A stretch of DNA of 64,000 nt from Paenibacillus xylanilyticus (GTDB lineage Bacteria > Bacillota > Bacilli > Paenibacillales > Paenibacillaceae). The position numbers and the translations under genes were made by a program. Under the pieces are notes generated by a model. That model was not told the origin of the DNA and searched no databases. It was given only the letters and a program-made list of their open reading frames with translations. Location: assembly GCF_009664365.1 (NCBI RefSeq), contig NZ_CP044310.1, forward strand, positions 5,953,501 through 6,017,500. Direction: 5' to 3'. Of this stretch, positions 8,861-17,758 are shown one piece after another. Positions within the stretch are counted from its first letter, which is position 1; the number at the start of each line of letters is the position of its first letter.

Positions 8861-8942
8861 GACCAACCAATTGGATGGCAAGGAGACCAACCAAAATGAT
8901 ATAGTTGTCGGTATACCATTTTGGTCTACAAATTCGGTATAC
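8861..8942. promoter_or_regulatory. Repeat-rich operator region between lysE-type gene and mocR
   Basis: GACCAACCAA occurs twice in direct orientation (8861-8870, 8885-8894). TCGGTATAC occurs twice in direct orientation (8908-8916, 8934-8942). CCAAAATG (8891-8898) is inverted as CATTTTGG (8917-8924). The copies are 24-26 bases apart, a pattern expected for MocR/GabR operators, which often bind direct repeats. The region serves two divergent promoters. Confidence 0.55.
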
Positions 8943-8987
8943 AACTAAATGCCTGAATCATCTTATCCCACTGGAGGCTAGCTCCGT

Positions 8988-10478
8988 ATGAAGCATCCCG
9001 ATCCAAGACAGGGCATTGACTGGAAACCCGATCCTGCAATCCCCCTGCCTTTATTCCGTCAGATTGAAATATATATCCGTGAAAAAATAACAACCGGAGA
9101 GTGGACCGCGGGCTATCGCCTGCCTTCCCAGCGTGTACTGGCTCAGTCCATGGGCGTCAACCGCAGTACACTGGTCGCTGCGCTGGACAACCTGATCGCT
9201 GCCGGCATGATTGAAGGCAGACGCGGCGGAGGAACCTATGTCTCCGGTTCCGGCTGGCATGCACTTGCCCACGGGACTCCGCCCAACTGGAATGAAGCTA
9301 TTGAGGAAGGCTGGTATTACCCCAACCTTCCTGAAGTACAGCTCATTAACCGAGCTGAGTTCCAGCCTGGCATCATTCGGCTCGGTACCGGAGAGCTTGC
9401 GCCTGAACTAATGCCGGAGGAGGCCTTCAATGACATCCTGCGTTCCCTCTCGGAACGCTCCCGTACGTTAAATTACCTTCAGCCTCAAGGCAGCCTGGAG
9501 CTCCGTGAATCCTTGTCTGACTATTTGCTGACCTGCGGCATTCAGGCGTCTCCCAGTGCCATTCTAATTGTCTCGGGCTCGCTGCAGGCGCTGCATTTGA
9601 TATCGGTGGGCCTGCTTCCCCGCGGGTCGGCTGTCCTGCTGGAGAAGCCCTCCTACCTCTATTCCATACATGCATTTCAATCCGCCGGATTAAAAATGCA
9701 TGGTGTTCCCATGGATTCAGGTGGATTACACATACCGCGTCTGGAAGATATGATCGGTGGTGGCACTCATCAGGGTCATCCTTCGCCGCTGCTCTACACC
9801 ATACCGAGTTTCCACAATCCGACGGGTTCCGTCATGAGTGATACTCGCCGAAACGAGTTGATGTCTGCAGCCCGTGCCGGAGGCATATCCATTCTGGAGG
9901 ATGCTGCCTACACGGACCTGTGGCTGGACACGCCCCCGCCGCTATCGTTAAAAGCGAGGGACACGGATGGCCGCGTGCTTCACATGGGCACACTGTCCAA
10001 GGCTGTTAGCCCTGGTCTGCGTCTGGGCTGGCTGGTAGGACCTGAGCCGGTTATTCGCCGCCTGGCAGACATTAAGATGCAAACGGACTATGGCTCCAGT
10101 TCACTGGCGCAGGAAGCGGCCACGCTCTGGTTTGCAGAAGGATATCACACACGGCACATGGAGCGTCTGCGGCCAGAGCTTCGCCGCCGGAGAGATTTCA
10201 TGCTGGATCTGCTGGAACGTTACTTCAACAGCATTGCAGAGTGGAACCAACCAGCCGGAGGCTTTTACATCTGGCTCAGGTTCACTGCCGGCCCCCTTTC
10301 GATCCGCCAGCTGTTCCATGCCTGCCTCCAGGATGGGGTGCTCATTCACCCTGGTTTTCTGTATGACCGCCTCGATGCGGACCACCTCAGACTGTCCTAT
10401 GCGTATGCTTCGGAAGAAGAGATGGAGCGTGGAATGCAGCTGTTAGCCAAAGCAGCCAGAAAGCTGTTGGAATCATAA
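8988..10478 (+). CDS. MocR/PdxR-type regulator: GntR HTH fused to PLP aminotransferase fold
   Basis: Transcription factor of 496 residues. Residues ~15-85 are a GntR winged helix (ITTGEWTAGYRLPSQRVLAQ, then MGVNRSTLVAALDNLIAAG). The remainder is a fold-type I aminotransferase domain that binds pyridoxal phosphate as an effector-sensing module. The SFHNPTG segment, the EDAAYTDLW aspartate and the Schiff-base lysine in HMGTLSKAVSPGLRLGW (about residue 337) are intact. GGAGG lies upstream of the ATG. The divergent LysE exporter is its likely target. PdxR or GabR identity cannot be decided; no pdx or gab genes are adjacent. Confidence 0.92.
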   Translation: MKHPDPRQGIDWKPDPAIPLPLFRQIEIYIREKITTGEWTAGYRLPSQRVLAQSMGVNRSTLVAALDNLIAAGMIEGRRGGGTYVSGSGWHALAHGTPPNWNEAIEEGWYYPNLPEVQLINRAEFQPGIIRLGTGELAPELMPEEAFNDILRSLSERSRTLNYLQPQGSLELRESLSDYLLTCGIQASPSAILIVSGSLQALHLISVGLLPRGSAVLLEKPSYLYSIHAFQSAGLKMHGVPMDSGGLHIPRLEDMIGGGTHQGHPSPLLYTIPSFHNPTGSVMSDTRRNELMSAARAGGISILEDAAYTDLWLDTPPPLSLKARDTDGRVLHMGTLSKAVSPGLRLGWLVGPEPVIRRLADIKMQTDYGSSSLAQEAATLWFAEGYHTRHMERLRPELRRRRDFMLDLLERYFNSIAEWNQPAGGFYIWLRFTAGPLSIRQLFHACLQDGVLIHPGFLYDRLDADHLRLSYAYASEEEMERGMQLLAKAARKLLES

Positions 10479-10483
10479 CCAAT

Positions 10484-10528
10484 GACCACACAGGACCATG
10501 AGGATGTCTCACCAGGTCTTGTGTGGTC
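10484..10528. terminator. Hairpin after mocR (weak terminator)
   Basis: GACCACACAGGACC (10484-10497) pairs with GGTCTTGTGTGGTC (10515-10528) with two mismatches. No T-run follows on either strand, so termination activity is uncertain. It lies between the convergent mocR and mobA genes. Confidence 0.45.
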
Positions 10529-10564
10529 AAAGGTGGGCTCTCGTCTAGATGTAATACATACTGC

Positions 10565-11194
10565 TCACATGCTCGGCGGACGCTTGTTTACCAGATCCTG
10601 ATAGTCCTGCATGGTGTTCATATTGCTTAACTGTGCCGCAGCATCCTGGATTCCCGCTCTTTTCAGATCCTCTGCTTCCACATAACGACACCCAATCTCC
10701 TCCAGCCAGCGGGTGACCCGCAAGCGGTCTTCCTTCAAGCATTGCTCGAGGCTGGGAAGCACATCAATATGATAAATGCCTACCAGTGGATGAACCCGTC
10801 CTTCCAGGCGCGGTACCATCGCGGGATGTGCCTTGTCCGATGCAGCTAACCGCTGCAATGTGGTAAATAAGGAGGGCTGGACCAAAGGCATGTCACAGGC
10901 ACAGACCAGATTCCACTCGGTCTCCGATGCTTCAAGTGCGGCATGAAGGCCGGCCAGTGGTCCCTTTCCAGGGTAGCCATCCTCAACACACGTATAACCG
11001 AGCGCTTGATAAGCATCCACATTGGGTCCGGCCGCAACGATGATACGGGACACTGCAGGAGCTATAGCCTCAGCCACATGCTCAAGCACAATGGAGTCAT
11101 CCAGAGGCAGCAGCGCCTTGTTGGAACCCATCCGGCTGGATAAGCCCCCTGCCAGTATAATGCCAGTCCATTCCTTCATTTCCACGGTTATCAT
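10565..11194 (-). CDS. mobA: Molybdenum cofactor guanylyltransferase MobA
   Basis: Cytoplasmic nucleotidyltransferase that adds GMP to molybdopterin to make the MGD form used by the DMSO-reductase/formate dehydrogenase family. The GTP-binding N-terminus GIILAGGLSSRMGSNKALLP and the later CDMPLVQPSL motif are typical; about 200 residues is the normal size. The start is ambiguous: the ATG at 11194 has GGAAGGG immediately adjacent, the GTG at 11185 has it at 9 bases, and an ATG lies at 11179. It is a single gene. Its product would be needed by the molybdopterin oxidoreductase at 29800-31863, which belongs to the bis-MGD class. Confidence 0.93.
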   Translation of the reverse strand: MITVEMKEWTGIILAGGLSSRMGSNKALLPLDDSIVLEHVAEAIAPAVSRIIVAAGPNVDAYQALGYTCVEDGYPGKGPLAGLHAALEASETEWNLVCACDMPLVQPSLFTTLQRLAASDKAHPAMVPRLEGRVHPLVGIYHIDVLPSLEQCLKEDRLRVTRWLEEIGCRYVEAEDLKRAGIQDAAAQLSNMNTMQDYQDLVNKRPPSM

Positions 11195-11293
11195 CCCTTC
11201 CGGCTTTCATATAATAAACTTATTCTATACATTGAATCCCCTTTCAACAAATGATACATTGTAGAATATTGATTCTGAAAGGAATGGCTCTAT

Positions 11294-12523
11294 TTGGACA
11301 GATATGCACCCGGAAGAGGCAATCCCTCTTTGGTTTCGCTGAAGCTATATAACTTTTTCATATATGGAGCCATCTCCATCTTCGCCGGCTTCCTCCAATT
11401 GTATTTGCAGGAGATCGGCATGACCAAGCTGGAAATCGGCAGTCTGATGGCCATCGGCCCCTTTGTCTCTTTATTTGCCAATCCGTTCTGGGGCTTCTGG
11501 AGCGACAAGTCCCGCAATATTCGCATCATCCTGATGATGATGATGGGGGGCACCTTTGTGCTGGCCCAAGCGGTCTTTCATGCGCCGACCTATGCCTGGA
11601 TCTATGGAGCCATGATCTTCTTTTATTTCTTCCAAAGTCCGCTGTTTGCCCAAACCAACAGTCTTATTCTTGGGTATATCGATGGGACCACACAGAAATT
11701 CGGTACGTTCCGGCTGTGGGGTTCCCTCGGCTGGGCTCTGACTGCGGCAGCAGCAGGACCACTTATCGACCGATTGGGCGTCGGCAGTGTTTCGATTGTG
11801 TTTGCCTGCTTGATTATCATTGCATTTGCGTTTGCCATGTTTCTGCCAAGGCAGCCGATTGCGTCGGACACTCCAGTAGTGACCTTCCGCCGTTTCGGCA
11901 GAGTGATGTTCAATCCGTATTTCATGACGTTTATCGGACTGGGTGTGCTGGTGTCGGTTCCGAATGCGATGAATAGCACATTTATGTCTCTCTATATAAC
12001 TGAGATGGGCGGCAACAAACAGATGGTCGGGTGGGCCATCTTCACCTCATCCATTCTTGAAGTGGGTGTGTTCCTGCTGCTGGATCGCTTCCTGAAACGA
12101 AAAATGAGCATGCTGCTTGCAAGTCTCGTGCTCGTCAGCCTGTTATTCGCCGTTCGTTGGCAGCTGATGGCCGAGGCCGTTAATCCCCTGGAGATTGTAT
12201 TTATCCAGCTGATGCATTCCATTACGTTTGGCGGATACTTCTATGTCGGAACCCAGCTGACCATGCTGTTTATTCCGAGACCTTATCGTTCCTCTGGCCA
12301 AGCTGTGTATACGATGGCCTGGGGCGGTATATCTGGTGTCATTGCCGGCTTGTTCGGGGGCTGGTTATTCCAGAGCTTCGGTGCCGAGGTCATGTATAAC
12401 ATTGGCGTCTTCTTCTCTCTCATTGGTGCAGCCGGCTTTGGCGTCATGTGGTTAATCAATCGCAGAAATGGCTACCAGCCTATTGTGCTGACTGAAATGG
12501 GAAGCATGGATGAGGATGAATAA
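11294..12523 (+). CDS. MFS transporter (MFS_1-like / LacY-NucG-like branch)
   Basis: About 409 residues with twelve hydrophobic helices. The loop after helix 2 (FWGFWSDKSRNIRIIL) is the MFS motif A region, and FRLWGSLGWALTAAAAGPL is typical of the MFS_1-like branch that holds sugar and nucleoside symporters. It starts at a TTG (11294) with AAAGGAA at suitable spacing; no in-frame ATG lies nearby. It is divergent from mobA with about 100 bases between them. The substrate is unknown. A bidirectional terminator separates it from glnS. Confidence 0.85.
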   Translation: MDRYAPGRGNPSLVSLKLYNFFIYGAISIFAGFLQLYLQEIGMTKLEIGSLMAIGPFVSLFANPFWGFWSDKSRNIRIILMMMMGGTFVLAQAVFHAPTYAWIYGAMIFFYFFQSPLFAQTNSLILGYIDGTTQKFGTFRLWGSLGWALTAAAAGPLIDRLGVGSVSIVFACLIIIAFAFAMFLPRQPIASDTPVVTFRRFGRVMFNPYFMTFIGLGVLVSVPNAMNSTFMSLYITEMGGNKQMVGWAIFTSSILEVGVFLLLDRFLKRKMSMLLASLVLVSLLFAVRWQLMAEAVNPLEIVFIQLMHSITFGGYFYVGTQLTMLFIPRPYRSSGQAVYTMAWGGISGVIAGLFGGWLFQSFGAEVMYNIGVFFSLIGAAGFGVMWLINRRNGYQPIVLTEMGSMDEDE

Positions 12524-12542
12524 TGGAAAAAGGGAAGTAAGA

Positions 12543-12585
12543 AAAAGGGCGTCTCCACGCAGCTATTGCGCAGAGACGCCCTTTT
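12543..12585. terminator. Bidirectional terminator between MFS gene and glnS
   Basis: A perfect 13-base stem (12543-12555 with 12573-12585) ends in AAAA/TTTT on both strands. The loop holds a small inner CGCA/TGCG stem. It can stop transcripts from both converging genes. Confidence 0.9.
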
Positions 12586-12601
12586 ATTTATTTCATGTAT
12601 C

Positions 12602-14368
12602 TTATGCCTTCGGCAGCTGGAATGAGCTTTTCAGCGATACGACCCGGTTGAATACAGGGCGGCCTGGCTCCGAATGCTTCGGATCCACACTGAAATATCC
12701 GTGGCGGAAGAACTGGAATTTATCCTGTGCTTTCGCCTCCTGCATCTCTTGCTCCACATACCCGTGAACGATCTCAAGGGAGTTCGGATTCAATTGATCC
12801 AGGAATGTTTTTTCCGGTTGCTCTTCCACGATCTCAGCCCCGGCTACTTCCGGTTCTACATCAGCATCCGGTGCTTCTGCCAAGATCAATGGCTCATACA
12901 GACGGAATTCAGCTGGAACAGCCTGGCTTGCTTCCACCCAGTGGATGGTTCCTTTGACTTTACGGCCTGTGAATCCACTGCCGCTCTTCGTCTCCACATC
13001 ATAGGTACAATGAATCTCGGTCACGTTGCCTTCGGCATCCTTAATCACATCATTGCATTTGATGAAGTACGCATGTTTCAATCGAACCTCATTACCAGGG
13101 AACAGACGGAAGTATTTGTTCGGCGGATTCTCCATGAAGTCGTCTTGCTCAATGTAGATTTCGCGGGAGAATGGAATTTTACGACTGCCCATCTCCGGAT
13201 TTTCCACATTGTTCTCTGCTTCCAGCCACTCCACTTCCCCTTCAGGGTAGTTGGTGATGACCACTTTCAGCGGATGCAGAACGGCCATCGTACGCGGAGC
13301 TTTCAGCTTCAGATCCTCGCGGACAAAGTGTTCCAGCGTTTGCAGGTCAATAACACCCTGACTTTTCGAAATGCCTGTCTCGAAGACAAAATCACGAATC
13401 GCTTCCGGTGTGTAACCCCGGCGACGGAGACCCGAAATCGTTGGCATGCGCGGATCGTCCCATCCATCCACATGTCCTTCGTCCACAAGCAATTTCAGTT
13501 TCCGTTTGCTCGTTACCATCTGGGACAGGTTCAGGCGACCGAATTCATACTGATGCGGCTGGCTCTCCATCTCACATTCAGCGATTACCCAGTCATAGAA
13601 TGGGCGTTGATCCTCAAACTCCAGGGAACAGAGGGAATGTGTCACACCTTCAATGGCATCTTCCAGCGGATGAGCAAAGGCATACATCGGATAGATACAC
13701 CATTTGTCACCCGTGTTGTGGTGATGTGCATGAGCGATACGGTAGATGACCGGATCACGCAAGTTGATATTAGGCGAAGCCATATCGATCTTCGCACGCA
13801 GCACTTTTTCTCCATTTTGGAACTCGCCTGCGCGCATCCGTGCGAACAGATCCAGGTTCTCTTCAACGGAACGATCACGATACGGGCTGTTCTTGCCCGG
13901 TTCAGTCAGTGTGCCGCGCATTTCACGAATTTCATCGGCGCTTTGGTCGTCGACGTAAGCCTTTCCTTTTTGGATCAGCAGGACAGCACGGTTGTACATT
14001 TCGTCAAAATAGTCCGAGGCAAAACGTTTCTCGTTCCACTCAAAGCCGAGCCATTTGACATCCTCCTGAATGGATTGTACGTATTCCACATCTTCCTTCA
14101 CCGGATTCGTGTCGTCAAAGCGCAGGTTCGTCTTGCCGCCGAATTCAGCGCCCAGCGTGAAGTTGATCCAGATGGCCTTGGCATGGCCAATATGCAGATA
14201 ACCGTTCGGTTCCGGAGGAAAACGGGTAATGACTTCCTGGACTTTTCCTGACCGGAGATCTTCGGTAATAATATTTTTGATAAAGTTAGGAGGGGTTGTA
14301 CGATTGTCCACAGGTATCAAACCTTTCATGAATTGATTGGAGCTTTCAGAAATTACAAAGTGTTTCAT
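12602..14368 (-). CDS. glnS: Glutaminyl-tRNA synthetase
   Basis: Class I synthetase that charges tRNA(Gln) with glutamine. The HIGH region is PEPNGYLHIGHAKAI and the KMSKS equivalent is MVTSKRKL. The C-terminal beta-barrel anticodon-binding domain is present (LKHAYFIKCNDVIKD; GTIHWVEASQAVPAEFRLYE). Length of up to 588 residues is slightly long because of an N-terminal extension; the core begins at TTPPNFIKNI. The start is uncertain: ATG 14368, ATG 14329 and GTG 14311 all have weak sites. Many Bacillales, including B. subtilis, lack this enzyme and use GluRS plus GatCAB amidation. No T-box leader is visible in the short upstream region. Confidence 0.96.
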   Translation of the reverse strand: MKHFVISESSNQFMKGLIPVDNRTTPPNFIKNIITEDLRSGKVQEVITRFPPEPNGYLHIGHAKAIWINFTLGAEFGGKTNLRFDDTNPVKEDVEYVQSIQEDVKWLGFEWNEKRFASDYFDEMYNRAVLLIQKGKAYVDDQSADEIREMRGTLTEPGKNSPYRDRSVEENLDLFARMRAGEFQNGEKVLRAKIDMASPNINLRDPVIYRIAHAHHHNTGDKWCIYPMYAFAHPLEDAIEGVTHSLCSLEFEDQRPFYDWVIAECEMESQPHQYEFGRLNLSQMVTSKRKLKLLVDEGHVDGWDDPRMPTISGLRRRGYTPEAIRDFVFETGISKSQGVIDLQTLEHFVREDLKLKAPRTMAVLHPLKVVITNYPEGEVEWLEAENNVENPEMGSRKIPFSREIYIEQDDFMENPPNKYFRLFPGNEVRLKHAYFIKCNDVIKDAEGNVTEIHCTYDVETKSGSGFTGRKVKGTIHWVEASQAVPAEFRLYEPLILAEAPDADVEPEVAGAEIVEEQPEKTFLDQLNPNSLEIVHGYVEQEMQEAKAQDKFQFFRHGYFSVDPKHSEPGRPVFNRVVSLKSSFQLPKA

Positions 14369-14520
14369 CTAAATATACCTTTAACGAGAGACGAGTTCAA
14401 TAAAGAACGGCACCAAAGTCCGGATTGCCTGTATGCAAGATAGGCCAAAAACCATTTTGACGGGTTCGCACGAATCATGTAGCATGATAGTAAAAACAAA
14501 ATATAGGGAGGGATTCCCAC

Positions 14521-14778
14521 TTGAACACGCTGAAACTGACCAAAGAACAGCAGGATGAAGCCATTCGCACGATCCAGTCGTATTTCCAAGAGGAACGCGG
14601 CGAAGAACTTGGCGACCTGGCCGCTTGGGGGGTGCTCGATCTGTTTATGACGAAGCTCGCTCCCTACATATATAATCAGGCTCTCAGTGATGCTCGCACC
14701 ACTGTGAATCAACGCATGGCCTCCATGGAAGAAGATCTGTTTGCTTTGGAGCGCAAACTGCCCTCTGCTTCCCGCTAA
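14521..14778 (+). CDS. DUF2164 family protein
   Basis: Small cytoplasmic protein of 85 residues starting at a TTG with GGGAGGG 9 bases upstream. The sequence (LTKEQQDEAIRTIQSYF, then GDLAAWGVLDLFMTKLAPYIYNQA in two parts) matches the DUF2164 family of short alpha-helical proteins of unknown function. It is divergent from glnS and 32 bases ahead of an acetyltransferase gene with no terminator between, so the two may be cotranscribed. Confidence 0.8.
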   Translation: MNTLKLTKEQQDEAIRTIQSYFQEERGEELGDLAAWGVLDLFMTKLAPYIYNQALSDARTTVNQRMASMEEDLFALERKLPSASR

Positions 14779-14810
14779 ACCACTACTTATAAAGAAAGAA
14801 GGTTGCACTC

Positions 14811-15359
14811 ATGTTTACCTATTCATTGGATGAATATACCGAACTCCGTCCACTCTCTATAGAGCACACGAAGCCGCTGTTTGAACTTACGGATCGTTCC
14901 CGCGATCAATTGAGACACTGGCTTCCATGGGTGGACCATGTCACCGAAATTGAACATACCTCAAGTTTCATTAACAACGCACTGAAGCAGGCTGCCGAGA
15001 ACGGAGGCTTCACCGCAGGTGTCTGGCTAAAGGGCGAGCTCGCTGGCATTATCGGCTTCCACGAGATTAACTGGACCAATCGTTCGGTAAGCATTGGATA
15101 CTGGCTTGGCAAGGGCTTTGAAGGACAGGGACTCATGACCAGCGCTTGTCGTGTTCTGGTCGATTATGCTCTGGTCACCCTGGACCTGAACCGGGTCGAG
15201 ATTCGTTCAGCTACGAACAACAAGCGCAGCCGCGCCATCCCTGAGCGTCTTGGATTTGTCTTGGAAGGCGTTATTCGTCAGGCAGAGAAACTGCCTAAGG
15301 GATACGTCAATCATGCCGTGTACGGCATGCTGCAGCATGAATGGGAGCTTTTACGCTAA
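14811..15359 (+). CDS. GNAT acetyltransferase, RimJ/RimL type
   Basis: 182 residues with the features of the ribosomal-protein N-acetyltransferase branch: LRHWLPWVDHV near residue 40, GYWLGKGFEGQGLMTSAC (acetyl-CoA loop) and NNKRSRAIPERLGFVLEGV. B. subtilis YdaF is a relative. The true acceptor may be a ribosomal protein N-terminus or another amine. The ATG at 14811 follows AGAAGG. A hairpin terminator lies 27 bases after the stop. Confidence 0.9.
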   Translation: MFTYSLDEYTELRPLSIEHTKPLFELTDRSRDQLRHWLPWVDHVTEIEHTSSFINNALKQAAENGGFTAGVWLKGELAGIIGFHEINWTNRSVSIGYWLGKGFEGQGLMTSACRVLVDYALVTLDLNRVEIRSATNNKRSRAIPERLGFVLEGVIRQAEKLPKGYVNHAVYGMLQHEWELLR

Positions 15360-15385
15360 CCCTCATACATATGGATACAACATGG

Positions 15386-15434
15386 AATGCCCCTATCTGC
15401 ACGAAGCTACCTTCATGCAGGTAAGGGGCATTTT
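15386..15434 (+). terminator. Hairpin terminator after the RimJ-type gene
   Basis: AATGCCCCT...TCTGCA pairs with TGCAGG...AGGGGCATT, with one internal mismatch, followed by a short T stretch. Confidence 0.7.
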
Positions 15435-15573
15435 GGATTAGGGCGACAAAATTCAACTTTTACTGCCCCTTAAGGTCATTTTCAGCCTCTCTTCATCCTG
15501 GATGCCTAAGATAACGTTGTGGGTTCTTGGCCCATACCCAACACCACTATACTGAGAAAGAGGATGATCGCTG

Positions 15574-16155
15574 ATGAAGAGAAGCAGAACATCAAGAACC
15601 ATGATGATTACCAGCACGATGGCTTTGACGATCGCGCTTGGCGGAGGATGGTTTGCAAATACCACTGCGAGTGCCGATCCTGCTGCAGGCACTTCCGCTC
15701 AGAAGAAAAATGCCAGCCCCGCAACGAATTCACATACATCAAAATCATCAAAATCCATAAACGCTAACAAGGGAGCCGGGCATGGCCGATACACTGATGA
15801 ACTGGTCTCCGCCCTCGGCGTAACAGCAGACGAGCTGAAGGAAGCCCGCAAGGCAGGCAGCACGATTGCCGAGATTGCTGCCAGCAATCAGGTGGACGTG
15901 CAGACTGTAATCGACAAGCTAGTCGCTGCCGGGAAGAGCGAGCTGCAGCAGCAGCTGTCTGACGGGAATATTACACAAAGCCAGTATGACAAACGGATAG
16001 CCGGCCTGAACGAACGGGTGACGGACTTGGTAAACGGCATATTGCCGGAAGCACGACAAGGTTCCAGAGGCAAGCGTGGCGAGGCATCAGGAACTGAATC
16101 CGATTCGGGCAGCTCAGACGAATCCAGCAGCACGAACAGCACGGATCAAGCCTGA
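15574..16155 (+). CDS. Secreted or surface helical protein of unknown function
   Basis: 193 residues. An N-terminal signal peptide (MKRSRTSRTMMITST followed by a hydrophobic stretch, cleavage near TTASA) directs export. A Ser/Lys-rich linker follows, then a helical module (LGVTADELKEARKAGSTIAE, then IAASNQVDVQTVIDKLVAA) of the short type seen in DUF2680-like exported proteins, and a low-complexity Ser/Thr/Asp/Glu-rich tail. No catalytic motif is seen. The ATG at 15574 has AGAGG upstream. It is a single gene bounded by terminators. Confidence 0.75.
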   Translation: MKRSRTSRTMMITSTMALTIALGGGWFANTTASADPAAGTSAQKKNASPATNSHTSKSSKSINANKGAGHGRYTDELVSALGVTADELKEARKAGSTIAEIAASNQVDVQTVIDKLVAAGKSELQQQLSDGNITQSQYDKRIAGLNERVTDLVNGILPEARQGSRGKRGEASGTESDSGSSDESSSTNSTDQA

Positions 16156-16200
16156 TGGATCGTGCCAGCTCGTTTGTATGATTCTACATGTTTTTGATCA

Positions 16201-16240
16201 AAAACCCTCTGTCTTCACCATAGGTGTGACAGAGGGTTTT
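16201..16240. terminator. Bidirectional terminator between secreted protein and SDR genes
   Basis: A perfect 13-base stem (AAAACCCTCTGTC with GACAGAGGGTTTT) around a 14-base loop, with A/T ends on both sides. Confidence 0.9.
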
Positions 16241-16290
16241 ACCTCGTTCCTAGATATAACCGGAACTCTTCAGACAATTACCTTTCCACC

Positions 16291-17079
16291 TTAGAGAGCT
16301 CGTACCATCCCGCCATCCACCACTAGCGAAGTACCAGTAATGTAGGTATTGGCCCCGGATAACAGGAACACAACGGCTTTGGCAAACTCTTCGGGCTGAC
16401 CGTATCTTCCCAGAGGGATTTCCTTGCGGAACTGTTCGGCTACCTCTTCTTCACTAATTCCATTCTGCTCTGCGCGGGCTGTGTCAAGTTCACGTATCCG
16501 ATCTGTTCCGATTCGTCCGGGTGCCACCGTATTGATCAGAATGCCATAAGGGGCAAGCTCCTGTGACAACGTCTTCGCCAGACCAAAGACACCCGTGCGG
16601 AACGTGTTGGACAGAATCAACCCCGGAATTGGCTGTTTCACCGAAGTTGAAGCAATATTCACAATATGGCCGCCGTTGGTCTTCATATAAGGGAGGGCCC
16701 CCCGAATCATACGTACATAGCTCATAACATTCAACTCAAATGCACGTTCCCAATCCTCATCTGTCAATGATTCAAATGTTCCCGAAGGAGGACCGCCAGA
16801 GTTGTTCACCAGAATATCAATCTGCCCGAACAGCTCCCCTGTCTTATGGATTAATGTGTTAATGTCTTCCTTGCGTGTAACATCCGTTACGCAGTATTCA
16901 ACGCGTCCTCCGCCGTCCAGTTCCAGCAGTTCTTGCTTGACGGCTGCGAGCTTCTCCTCGTTCCTGCTCGCAAGCATCACGTCTGTACCTTCTGCGGCCA
17001 GCTGTGCTGCCACCGCCTTGCCCAGTCCCTGGCTGGATGCCAGCACCAGGGCTTTTTTACCCCGAAGTCCCATATCCAT
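16291..17079 (-). CDS. Atypical short-chain dehydrogenase/reductase (BKR-like, catalytic Tyr/Lys missing)
   Basis: 262 residues with the SDR fold: a Gly-rich turn ASSQGLG (14-20, with Ala in place of the first Gly), NNSGG (92-96), a Ser-rich strand IASTS (142-146) and a C-terminal GTSLVVDGGM. Where normal SDRs carry YxxxK, the sequence reads ILSNTFRTG (155-163), so the catalytic Tyr and Lys are both absent. This matches a known SDR subgroup resembling beta-ketoacyl reductases but lacking the tetrad, so a classical redox reaction is doubtful. The start has AAGGAGG 8 bases upstream. It is 26 bases downstream of a GNAT gene, probably in the same transcript. Confidence 0.88.
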   Translation of the reverse strand: MDMGLRGKKALVLASSQGLGKAVAAQLAAEGTDVMLASRNEEKLAAVKQELLELDGGGRVEYCVTDVTRKEDINTLIHKTGELFGQIDILVNNSGGPPSGTFESLTDEDWERAFELNVMSYVRMIRGALPYMKTNGGHIVNIASTSVKQPIPGLILSNTFRTGVFGLAKTLSQELAPYGILINTVAPGRIGTDRIRELDTARAEQNGISEEEVAEQFRKEIPLGRYGQPEEFAKAVVFLLSGANTYITGTSLVVDGGMVRAL

Positions 17080-17105
17080 TATATTGTTCCTCCTTCGTCA
17101 TCGAA

Positions 17106-17609
17106 CTACCGTTCATTCCAGATAAAATAACTCATGAGAATATCGTCCACGTACTTCCCGGCGATATAAAATTCCGACACCAGCCGGCCCTCCGTCTCAA
17201 ATCCACATTGGGTATAAAAAGCTATCGCTCCCGGATTGCTCGACAGCACGCGAAGACGCAGCTTATGAATCCCCTGTTCACGAGCATATTCTTTCATGGC
17301 ATGCATCAGGGACGTGGCCACGCCACTGCGTCGATCATTGGGGTGGACAGCAATATTAATCTCGTAGACATGACGATTGACAGGCATCCCCGTAGGCGGA
17401 TAAAAGCCCACATAGCCGCAGACCCGTTCTCCCTGAACGGCAACCAGCTGGCTGCCGGGTGGACAATGCTGCAGAAATTGCTGTCTGGACTTCCAATGGA
17501 ATGGCGCTGGAGAGGTATGTATATCCCACACGAGAGCATCCATCTCCATTAGTTGGGGTGCATCCTTCATCTCGGATGGCCGAATTTTATATGTTTGGCG
17601 GGTAAGCAT
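17106..17609 (-). CDS. GNAT family N-acetyltransferase
   Basis: 167 residues. The acetyl-CoA binding region is VHPNDRRSGVATSLMHAM, followed by LRLRVLSSNPGAIAFYTQCGFETEGR, typical of GNAT enzymes of the YjaB/RimI-like type. The acceptor is unknown. The ATG at 17609 has a modest AAAGG about 11 bases upstream. It precedes the atypical SDR gene on the same strand with 26 bases between. Confidence 0.87.
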   Translation of the reverse strand: MLTRQTYKIRPSEMKDAPQLMEMDALVWDIHTSPAPFHWKSRQQFLQHCPPGSQLVAVQGERVCGYVGFYPPTGMPVNRHVYEINIAVHPNDRRSGVATSLMHAMKEYAREQGIHKLRLRVLSSNPGAIAFYTQCGFETEGRLVSEFYIAGKYVDDILMSYFIWNER

Positions 17610-17758
17610 CGCATTTCAACCTTTCATACAGGTAATTACATTATCGCAGCGCGTTGCATGGCCCTTGGATTATAGCTGAGGGATGCCATTAGCGCATATT
17701 TTTCATTTGATTATATTGTAGCACAGCCCTAAGCCCGAACTAAAATGGGGATCTCTAC

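Noticed and set aside
12674..14251. 525-codon open frame on the plus strand
   Set aside because: Fully antisense to glnS, whose motifs are intact; it arises from codon bias of the real gene.
14369..14520. Possible T-box leader for glnS
   Set aside because: The region is only 152 bases, shared with a divergent gene, and has no T-box consensus or antiterminator.
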